A DNA stretch of 64,000 bases from Amaranthus tricolor (taxonomy: Eukaryota; Streptophyta; Magnoliopsida; Caryophyllales; Amaranthaceae): contig NC_080059.1 in the NCBI RefSeq assembly GCF_026212465.1, forward strand, positions 18,503,549-18,567,548, given 5' to 3'. Shown one piece after another: positions 33,411-43,460 of the stretch (the first letter of the stretch is position 1; the number at the start of each line of letters is the position of its first letter). The position numbers were made by a program, and so were the translations under genes. The notes below the pieces were generated by a model, which was not told where the DNA came from, ran no database searches, and saw only the letters and a list, made by a program, of their open reading frames with translations.

Positions 33411-36400
33411 TCAATGAGCACTCACGAGGAATGGATGCTGACAAACGCCACACTCAATAGTCTCTGAACCAGAGGATGGAACTTGCACCTGCAACCAAGA
33501 CCCAAATCCGTGATTACGAGGGGGGGAAGGGATAGAAAGGCGGAGGGTAGCGGTGGAGTAGATAAGCAGCAGCTACAATTAATGTCACTCAAAATGAACT
33601 ATGCTTACCTGTAAATGGACCGTGCAAGTAGGACAAGCAACTTCTCTCATTCGTCTACTAGAGACTTCTGATTTTGAACCTGCACATATATTTCTCTTCT
33701 AATCAAGCAATTACGGGTACAATATTCAACTAATCTAAATCATATCCAAATACAACTTTATCATTGTAGTGGTCCTGATAAAAAAAGAAAAAAGCAATGT
33801 GTTACCTGATGAAATTCTCAAATTTTTTTCCATTTCCTCCTGCATTATCAACAAAAGAACCCGAAAACGAAAGATTCAGAGCACATCAAGACGAACATTA
33901 AGGTTTACAAAATGTAAACAAAATTTCCCACTATTAGGTTAATTATGATCACTTTTTTTTGGTGGTAGTCGTTGGGGAGGGGGGGGGGGGGGGGGGGGGG
34001 GACTATATCACTTAAAGTTCACACGTAAACTCCAAGTCCAGTTCAGCAAACAGGTCAACATCTTAGCAGCACAAGCCCCTCCCAAAATACTAAAACATAA
34101 ATCTTGCAAAACAAATGGTTTCCTGCAGATCATAAAAAATGGAATTTTTCTTATGATTCATTTTCTCAATTGTCGCAAACTAATAAAATGTCGGAAGCCT
34201 GCCTACCTCTATTTGAGCAATAATTTGCTTGAAAAATTGCAATGTCAGTTTCGGACTTGCCAACATATTACTATTGAAATGACAGGAGTTTGAAAGAACA
34301 CAGGCACACAAGTGCTCACCTGAAGCTTCTTGGCGAGGTCTTCATGACTGTGCAAAGCAGCTGGCCTGCTGGCTGCTTCCTTAGCCCTGCTAAGCCTCTG
34401 AGTTACATGTACCTGTAACATGAGAAAAAATTACTCCATAATAGGTATGAACACCTTTATGTAAACCAACACTTGCATCTTACTCAATTGTTAAAAGAAA
34501 AGGCTGCACAACATTATCCTTATACATGCACTTTTGTGGTGTTAATATTCAGATATATCAGCCAGTGGACTTCACATCAGTCGTCGAATTTCTTCGGTAG
34601 AAAGCAAGGCAATAAGCACATAATCAAGGTTATTTCACATCCTCCCTGTCCCCTACTATGACCAAATACATTTAAGATGTTGTTATAGTTGAATTTGTCT
34701 CCTCAAAAAGATTGCCTTCTTTTACTGTCTCGCCTTATGCTTGGGACATGGATCAAAGCAAAAACTTGTTCTAAAATATAGGTCAAAATAGTAAATTTTT
34801 AATGTTGAACCCCCAAGGTACATAGCCACAACCACAAGGAACCATGATTCTCCAGTTCACATAAACCATATGTGAAAGTCATATGCTATATTCCATGATC
34901 CCACATGAAAAATATTTTAACATCAAATATAGTTCTTTAATCCATCCCCCAGCAGATTGTCTTCTTTCAGCAACAACTTATTCCATTCTATAATGTAGGT
35001 CAAAATAATAAATGTTAGTGTTAAAGCCGTGAGGTACATTGCATACAAGCCACAATGATGAGTATCCAACTCACATAAATCATGTGTGGAAGACATATTC
35101 TATGCTATAATTTCACAGGGAAGATAGTTTAACATCAGATATGGTTCTTCCACCCCAACCCCTCCAACATCCTTTCAAAAATAAAAGAAAAGACAAGAAA
35201 AGGAATCAAAAAGTGGATTGCTAAAGCCATCCAAATATCAATAAGCAAAACGTTAAAGTGATAACAAGACATGAACGCACGTGCTTATTACACAAACTGC
35301 GAGCAAATTCCTAGTATGTTTAAATAATTTGGGCCATAATGATTTTGGCAGAATTATATTAAAAATTGGGTGAATTAGGAACAAAAAAAGTAACACTAGA
35401 CATTTTATGTCCAAATGCTTTTTAAATCACAAAAGCATAACGCCAAACCAAAAGCAAATGCATTACTTGCACTTATGTGAAAGTATATGTTTTGAACACC
35501 TCTAGACTCGGCTAAATAACCTTTTTGTTTAGGATTTTTTGTAACTCTTGGAGAAACACAAATCTTGTAAGATTCTTAGGGGGTGTTTGGCAATTAGATT
35601 TTTTCTTGCCGTTTTGTTTAGCTTTTGGGTTTTGGTTCATCAAACAAAAAAAGACAATTTTTGGTAAATAGTTTTTTAGGTTTCTAAAATGTTGTCATTT
35701 AAGCAAAAACCAAAGAGCTGCTCATGGTAGCCTTTTTGATTGGCCTTTAGCTTTCAGCTTATTAGTTGAGCCAATACTTCTAGCTGGTCAAACAGACCCT
35801 AAGTGAGATTTTAGCAAACACCATTCCTAATGATGTTACGAAGAAAAATAATATTGAAAAGGGGGAAAAGTAAGGGGGAGAGTGAATTGGGAAAAAAATC
35901 ATGAAGACATGGTGTTTACGAACAAAAATACAAAAGTGATGGTGTTTTTTTTTTTTTTGAATTTGTGACATGTAGAAAAGAGAGATGTAAAAAAGATTAT
36001 TTGTATACTTGAGAGAAAATAAATAGTAACTTGCAAATAGTAAGACATAAAATTTTTAAAAAATAGATATAAACTACAAATGTGTTTGTTAAACTGATGT
36101 TGGTATTCGGTTTTGGTAAAGAGATAGATAAAAATAATTTGAACATACAAAAAAAACTTAACACCATATGGACTATGGTGTTTGTTAACTATGCGCTAGG
36201 AATTCAACCACAATATGATGCAAGTCCAAATAAAGCAAGTAAATGCATACCATGCATCGATCACACACACGAACAGCTTGAGCATCATCTTCAGCAGTGA
36301 GTGGGGTTCTACCCTGAGTACATTTGTCACAGAATATGTCTCCACAGTTTCGGCAGTGATGCTAGACAGAGAAAGCCATGGGTCAAAAAAATCCGGAATT

Positions 36401-39400
36401 TACTCTAGCCATAAGCATTCACAGGAAGCAACTAAAATCAATTATTCTCAAAATTTAGTACATAGCATATACCCTGCGATTGAAGGCACTAAAATCTGAT
36501 CCACAACCTGTACACTTTGATACAGCTTCATCAGGGACCTATTACAAGGTGCAAAAATACAATTGTCAGAAAAAGGACCTACGCCTCAAAATTTACAACA
36601 CATAAGCATATCATACTGAACTGCAAAAACAACCCCACTCCCACCCCCTCCATCCCCAGAAAGGTTTCCACCGAAGAGGCTGGGTCTGTGATAGGACTTG
36701 GGGAAGAACCCTCAACACCCCCCTCCTGTTCCACCAAAAATAAAAAGCTTCCATGTTTTGCAAAGCCCAAAGCCCGCTACCATATGGCAGAAGTCAATAA
36801 TCTATTACAGCCTCCACAGGTTGAGCTGCGTTGCTCTGTGTCTCCAAAACTTCTCATCATGTCTATGCATCCTATACAGTTGAACAGTCACAAGAAGTGG
36901 GGTAGGCCAGATGCCAGGTGTGGATCAGGGGTTCAGGCTCAGCAGCAACGAAGAGGTAAGAGACATAAAAATGAAAAGAACAATTTGAGCACGACGGTGG
37001 GCCATCCTAAAACACCCTTGGATACATAACATAATAATGAAAAAGAGAATAAGAAAAAGTGAAAAAAAATTTACCCAATGATCTTTCTCTTCATTGACCG
37101 GTTTTAGCTTGTTTATCCAATCTGTAAGACCTTTTTTCTTGTCTGAAGACTGCTCCAGGGCTTTGGGTGGCTCAGCAGGACGTATACTCCCACCCATCTC
37201 TTTGAACTACATATTATACACATAAATCTTTAAAAACTAAGCAAATCGGCCATAAAAAGCACAAAGATAATTAGAAGATGAAGTATACTCCTAGAAGTTA
37301 TAGGAGCGCGATAACTATGATGTGATACCATATCAATTGTCAAACCAAAAAAACTCAATGCATCTAATGAGACTATAGCCCAAAAGCAGTATTGCAAAAG
37401 ATTTTCATACAAACTAAAAAAAAGCTTATGATTCCCTATAAATGCACAAGATCACTGCAGTATGTTTTTTCATTTCATTACCAATTATTGATGAAGTGGT
37501 GATGTGATAAGCATGTACAAACATACATAACATTATCTATTGTGATTTTTATAACTTTATAAAGAAAAAAAAAATTCCATATCAGAACTATTCACTTTGA
37601 ATTCAATCTTTTGAGGTAGTGTTATGCACACGGTAACAAAATTTGCTTTTGAGATAGTATAATGACCTTTTATATCCTTGCGTTCAGGTAATATATGAGG
37701 AACCCAATATTAAAAATTTTGTACCATAGGTATTCTTGTGTCAAACACTGGCATGTATGTATGTGAATCCGAACAAGACACAACATATCAAAAGCTAAAC
37801 AAACATTGTTCAAGCAGAGGCGGAGAAAAGAGGGAAAATATATTCTTTAGGTAAACAAACCTGCACAGTTGCAGCAGTCACTGTGTCCAAAAGTGTATTT
37901 GTAGTATAGCTATTTGACTGCAGTCTAATACGCCTAGGTTCAACATCAACAGATGTCTTTGACCAGAATGCAAATGTAGATGAGTCATATTTCTACAAAA
38001 CAAAGTCAAGCATGACAAATGAGCCCATAAATCAGTGCTACATATAAGCAGGAAGAAATTTCAGTGTTTATAAGCTTACATCACATCTAGTCACAGTATC
38101 CAATGGATATATCCTCAATGTGCGATTTGTGTTAGGATCAAGCATACGTATTCCATCCAAACCAACCTGTGAATTCATAAAACAACAGCCTATTAAGATT
38201 AATCAAAATTCTAGACCGACAGTTATAAGTGCAAAAAACTAAAAAATAGGTAAATTCACATATGCCCAGAAATCAGTTATATATAGGATATAAGGGTATT
38301 ATGGGTATTTTAATATGAATTAGTTAGTTAGGATAAGTAGTATAAAAAGCGAAGAAGAGTAGAGAGGGATCAGAAAATATGGTAAACACTTCAGTGAGTT
38401 CTTGCTCATTTCTATGGAGTCCAAGCCTCCCAAAAGCGCGAGGCGCTAAAATCCCTTAGAGCCTACGCGTAAAGCACAGGGCGAAGTTGCGAGCTTTTTG
38501 TATGCGAGCCGCACTTTTTCTCTTAAGCTTAAAAATCAATTTTAAAACATATATAATACTTCAAACAGCATGATAATCATATTTTAGTATCAACACGCTT
38601 GAAAACAAATTATTACTCTTGCATTAAACACCAATTTAGCTAAAAACTATTATAACAAGAATATGAAGAATTCCAAAAGATATTTTCTTCTTCAAATGCT
38701 TTTTCTTTTTCTTAAAGAAGCAACGATTTTTTAAATTTCACATTCAAGTAAATTTGAGTTTCAAGTTTTACTTCTTTTTCGAACAAACAAGCATAAGTAA
38801 TCACCGAACCCAACAAGGAGGGGCACCAGGCGCACAAGGCGTGGACCGCATCGAGGCGCCCAAGGCGCACGCCTCTTGTAGTAGGCATTGCCTCACCTAG
38901 GCAAGGCTTTTTCAGGCGAGCCCATAGTATTAAAAAGCGTGAGGCGCACCGAGGCGCAAAAAGTCCATAGAGCCTGGGCGCAAAGCGCTAGGCAAAGGCG
39001 TGCACTTTTTGTAGGCGAGGCACACTTTTTGCTAAAGCTAAGAAATCAAATTTAAAACATATATAATACTTCAAACTATATGATATTCTTATTTTAGTGT
39101 TAACAAGCTTGAAAAGATTCATTTTCCTTGCCGTAAATACCACTTTAGCACAAAACCATTAGAAAGAATTCCCAAAGTTGTTTTCTTCTTCGCATGTTTT
39201 TTATTTTCTTAAAAAGGCTATTCTTTATAGAACTTCATATTCAAGCCCAACAAGGAGGCGCACCGGGCACACAAAGCGTGAAACGCATCGAGGTGCCAAA
39301 GGTGCACGCCTCTTGTATTGGGCTTTGCCTCACGTAACTGAGGCGTTTTCAGCCAAGCCTGAGCTCGAGACGCACAAGGCGCAAAGTGAGACGCACTTTT

Positions 39401-40893
39401 TAAAACTAAAATGTAATCTTGAATTAAGTAACACATTCATTTACGTTCTCAACTTTAATTTTCCTACTATTTGCCACTTTTTTTGCCTACAACTAATATT
39501 TAGGAATAATGACTAATCAAGTCTATTACATACTCTTTCAATACTCAGCACCATCACAAATTATTCCAAAATGTCATTAAGTTAGCATTTTTAAAACTCA
39601 AAAATGATTACCTGATTATCAAACAACTGTAGTTCCTCAAAAGCCAGTTACAATCAACTTAGTCCCATTGATCATAACCCATCAAACAATACCAAATAAC
39701 AGAAGCTCTATTTAGTGTGATCACCATCTTATTCATGAAATTTTATTTATATTGATTATTCACCACTCTAACTTTAATTGAGCAATCACAATGTCCGGGA
39801 GTGGACAAGCCATTCAAACTCACAACAACAATATACTAAATCCGGTCTTTAATAGTTGGTACACTCGCATATTAGCCACTATTCATCAAGTGACATTGTC
39901 TTACATGTTCTTTATGTATAGGAAATAACATAATAAATGAAATTATCTCAATGCATATACTCATGATATCAGTTTTGTATAATTTTTAATTCTGAGTAAG
40001 GGAAATATAATGCATTGGATTGCCGGAAAATAAGTGTAAAACTATTAAAAACATGTTTTAATTATTCAATATAGCAGCAACACCAAGAAAAAGCATACCA
40101 TACAAAGAACATCCATGACACTCCCCCCACTTTCAGGCAAGAGCTTAACTTTAAACTTCTGAACACCATCCTTAACATCGGTATTCATCTCCGCCTTAGG
40201 CACCGCCCTTACAACCTTCAAAGAGCTAGATCTTTCCTTATCCCTCTTTGATGAGTTGGAGGAAGGAATGTTAATAGCTCTACCATAATCATCAAACAAC
40301 CCAGACCAAGTTGATGATTTGGAACCCGTCCCTCGAGCACCATAAGGCTCGGATTTCCCCTCATAAGCATACACACCATCATCCTTGTAATCATACCCAC
40401 CTCCCAAATTCGACCTATTTCCACCGTAAATCCCGTACCCACCTAAATTCTCATCAGAATAACCCGACCCATAATCATATTTTGGGCTACTTTCGTAGTA
40501 ATTAGGGTTGGAGTTCGAATTAGGATTAGGGTAAGTTGTCGGAGGTGGGTAATTTTGGGGATACGTTAGGTTAGACTCGTAAGAGGGATAATACGGCGTC
40601 GTAGAGGAGAATTGCGGTTGCGCCGGAAGCGGAGGTGGCGGCGGTGGAGGGGAATAAAACCCTTGGGCGTCAGGCGCAATTGGAGGGATATGATCGTAAT
40701 TATGAGGAAAAGGGGGATAATTCTGAGAATTTGTGGTGGTGTTTGTGGCGGCGAAAGGTGGTGCAGAAGCGTAGGACGGTGGTGGTTGAAGGTGATGATC
40801 GACGGCGGGGAATGGACTGGGAGAAGGCTGTTGCGGTGGGTATTGATGATAGTAGGAAGGCGGCGGAACGGCGGTGAAATCTGCTGGTTGCAT
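33411..40893 (-). CDS. FREE1: FREE1/FYVE1 homolog, ESCRT-associated FYVE-domain protein
   Basis: Ten coding exons on the minus strand: 40893-40099, 38166-38080, 37992-37861, 37206-37075, 36538-36473, 36361-36251, 34412-34320, 33839-33806, 33679-33609 and 33488-33411. They give 532 residues, all GT-AG introns, phases agreeing, no stops. Residues 1-260 are Pro/Tyr/Gly/Asn-rich and disordered, ending GVQKFKVKLL. A FYVE finger spans about residues 380-441: DHWVPDE, CTGC, RRHHCRNCG, CDKC, RVCDRC. A helical segment follows, then CPTC and CGVC pairs near the C-terminus, which ends FLVSAH. Family knowledge: FREE1 is a plant-specific ESCRT component that binds PI3P and ubiquitin on endosomes and acts in multivesicular body sorting, vacuole biogenesis and autophagic degradation. 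Arabidopsis FREE1 is longer (about 600 residues), mainly in the N-terminus. This is the only intact host gene seen here. Confidence 0.93.
33979..34001. repeat. Poly-G run in intron 7 of the FREE1 homolog
   Basis: 23 consecutive G on the plus strand (C in the transcript), preceded by GGGGA. Length may be affected by sequencing or assembly slippage. Confidence 0.9.
34708..35160. repeat. Diverged tandem duplication in intron 6 of the FREE1 homolog
   Basis: About 34708-34951 and 34954-35160 share order and sequence (AGGTCAAAATA-TAAAT, AAGGTACAT/GAGGTACAT, TTCACATAAACCAT/CTCACATAAATCAT, TTTAACATCAAATAT/TTTAACATCAGATAT). Two diverged copies of about 200-240 bp. Confidence 0.6.
35575..35802. mobile_element. 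MITE with GGTGTTTGGC-type inverted ends (hAT-like)
   Basis: Left end TTAGGGGGTGTTTGGCAA and right end (minus strand) TTAGGGTCTGTTTGACCA match at 13 of 18. GTAAGATT before and GTGAGATT after agree at 7 of 8, suggesting an 8-bp duplication. About 228 bp, noncoding, within intron 6 of the FREE1 homolog. Confidence 0.6.
35811..36190. mobile_element. Second MITE-like segment in intron 6
   Basis: Left end TTAGCAAACACCATT and right end (minus strand) TTAACAAACACCATA match at 13 of 15. TTA at both outer edges would fit a PIF/Harbinger 3-bp duplication. It begins just after the preceding MITE. Edges uncertain. Confidence 0.45.
38432..39402. repeat. Two tandem copies of a GAGGCGC-rich repeat in intron 1 of the FREE1 homolog
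   Basis: Copy A (about 38432-38921) and copy B (about 38932-39355, trailing to 39402) both run from an AAAGCGnGAGGCGC start through a CACTTTTT/AAAACATATATAATACTTCAAA middle to an AACAAGGAGG...CACGCCTCTTGTA end. The ends of each copy are GC-rich and partly inverted to each other, as in short DNA-transposon relics. No ORF. Confidence 0.65.
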
Positions 40894-41134
40894 TTGGGTC
40901 TGATTGCCGGCGATTGATCAATTTATTTTCCGATGAATATGTGGAGAGAAGGAAAAAGGGAGACGTTTGGCAAAATGTCAATGATGAAAAAATAGAGTCG
41001 TACTCGTAATTTGGGAGATGAGATTTGAGAGTGTGTATCGAGTTTTTGCTAGAGTGTGGGGCCCTTTTAGAATATGATGCTCTGATAATACTCTATGAGT
41101 TGGTGAAAAAATCAAATTTGTTAAGGCTTTTTTA
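40894..41134 (-). promoter_or_regulatory. Proximal upstream region of the FREE1 homolog
   Basis: About 240 bp between the start codon and a hAT MITE. It should contain the 5' UTR and core promoter of the minus-strand gene. No clear TATA box identified on the minus strand. Confidence 0.35.
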
Positions 41135-41733
41135 TAAAGCTGTTATGTGCGGATTAATTTTCAGGGTTATGGTAATCAGTTCGAAAAACGTGCGGGTTTG
41201 GATAATATTTATTTAAAAAAATTGAAATTTAAACGAGTAATATCCATCCGTATAGGTAAATAGGCGGGTAACGACATTAAAAAAATGTCCGCGGGCATAG
41301 CATTTGCCCGCTTAATTTAATATATTATTTAATAAATAATTAATTCTATTAATTATTAAACTAGTACTACTATATGACTCATACTCAATTTTAGTAATTA
41401 GTACTCGTACTCAACTTTAGTTTATTACTATTGTACTAGCCTTAAGGTGGCTTCTATTAGACTTTAAAGTTTTTAATTCTACCGTCTATATTCAATATTT
41501 TTAACCCTCGACGCACTCAAGCAGCCATTATCAAGTTCAAACAAGCAACCGACTCCACTGTCTACATTCAATATTTATTTAGAGTATTTTGAGACTTTAT
41601 TTGTACTTAGAGTATTTTAGACAATGTATTGTATTTTAGTTGTTATTAAAACTTAACTTTATAATTTGTCTATTTTTAATTTTTAGGCACTACACAATCC
41701 GCTACCGTCCAACCCCGCCCATGAATAGCTCTA
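41135..41733. mobile_element. hAT-like MITE upstream of the FREE1 homolog
   Basis: Left end TAAAGCTGTTATGTGCGG and right end (minus strand) TAGAGCTATTCATGGGCGG match at 15 of 18 allowing one gap. Both ends carry CGGGT/CCCGC-type subterminal motifs and the middle is AT-rich. Flanking 8-mers match only 5 of 8, so the duplication is not established. No transposase. Confidence 0.55.
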
Positions 41734-42213
41734 CCTTTCAATTTTGTTTTGTTTATTAGACTTTGTTGTCTCATATGATTGAATAAGTTGGCAATAAGGA
41801 GACTTCGAGGATGGATTTTGGTACTGATTTACTAATCTGCAGGAGTAAGGAAGCTGCTCAACAGGTATGTATGAAGCAAACTGATCATGAGAATGATGAG
41901 GTTGGTCCTCCAATTCAGCAGACCCCTATTCAAAATAATTCGATAATTGTGGGAGAAGATAGCTGGGTGACCACGTCTGGGGCAAAGTTCAATGTGGGTT
42001 TTTCAAAGCGTGTAGATAAAAAGTGAGTTAAAATCAGACGTTAAAAAGCTGGTTGGAAGATGAATTACAATGATGATGATTATTCCCAAGCTGGTTCGAT
42101 AATTCAAAAGGAAGGCTTGGGACATGGATATTGATATGGAGGACATTAAGGTTGCAATAAAGCGCTCTTGTGCAGGTGAAGGTTGGTGGATACCCAAACC
42201 CGCGAACACCAAT

Positions 42214-43455
42214 AAAAATCTTAAGTTGGAACTGTCAAGGGCTGAATAATCCTTTGACAGTGCAGGCGCTTTGATCTTAATGTTGGAGGGAGCGTCCAAA
42301 TTTTGTATTTCCTATAGAAACGTTAATGAATAAAAATAAGTTAGAGGTTGTTAGAAATAAATTTGGCTACCAAGAAGGTTTTTGTGTAGATAATATTGGC
42401 CATTCGGGAGGAATTGGTTCTTGGTGGAGAGACTCGGTGGTCAATCTTATTTTCTTCTCAAACCACCAGATCCTAGTGGAGGTCAAGGAGGATTGTTTCG
42501 AGTTTGGTTCATGGTTTGTGTGTGGATTATATGGGTAGGCAAATAGACCTAACAAGTGGCAGACTTGGGAATTACTTCGGGTGATTGCTAGGGAAGCATC
42601 TAACCCGTTAGTTGTTTTGGAGATTTTAATGAGATAACCAGTTTGAGTGAAAAAGAAGGTAGTAATAGCAGATTTGAGATGGAGATGGATGCTTTTAGAA
42701 GATTTCTTAATGATTGAGGTTTAAGGAATCTAGGTTTTCGTGGGTGCACCTTCACTTGGAGTTGGGGTTTGAGTCCGGATTCAATGATTAGAGAGAAGTT
42801 AGATAAGTTTTGTGGCCACTACTGGTTGGCAGAACTTATTTCCTTCATTTGATGTTCGACATTTTGCTGCATACAAGTCTGATCACTCCCCCATTATGCT
42901 TAATTCACATGATAACCATATGGAGCAATATAGTAAAAAAATATCTTTATGGCTTTCAAAAGAGGAATGCAAAAGTGTTGTAGAAGATGTATGGGTGGAA
43001 GGTTTGGGAGCAGATATTGAGTTTGTATTGAAAATTGTGCTACAAAGTTCTCTTTCTAGGCCGATTCCACCTTTGGTGTGCTATGCAAAAGAGTAAGAGA
43101 TACAGAGAAAAAGCTTTGTCTGGCTCAAAGGTGTGTTCCTTATGCAACTATGATTGCAAATTGTAAGGCCCTCTCGAATGAACTTGATACTTTGCACCAA
43201 ATGATGGAATCTTACTATCATATTCGCTCTAGATCAAATGAACTTTGGGATGGGGATAAGAACTCAAGGTACAACCATTATAAAGCTAGCATGAGGATAA
43301 GAAGGAATATGATTAAGGGTTTGAATAGTGTTGATGGCTCGTGGAAAACAAGTAAGACGGACCTAGAGAAACTCGTTACTGCTTACTATGAAAACCTCTT
43401 TGCTACGAATTCCCCCTCTGGTTTTGAAGAAGCTCTGGCTAAAATAGGTTCGAGG
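42214..43455 (+). pseudogene. LINE ORF2, endonuclease part (broken)
   Basis: Begins with ILSWNCQGLNNPLTV, the usual start of plant L1 ORF2 proteins. GHSGGIGSWWRD and FGSWFVCGLYG are endonuclease segments and SDHSPIML (near 42880) carries the conserved D-H. A linker with RSNELWDGDKNSRYNHYKAS (near 43230) leads to the RT. Several stops and frameshifts lie between 42260 and 42830. Confidence 0.8.
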
Positions 43456-43460
43456 GTAAC

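Noticed and set aside
40612..40917. Plus-strand ORFs opposite FREE1 exon 1
   Set aside because: Antisense shadows of a proline-rich coding exon; the minus strand gives a recognised protein.
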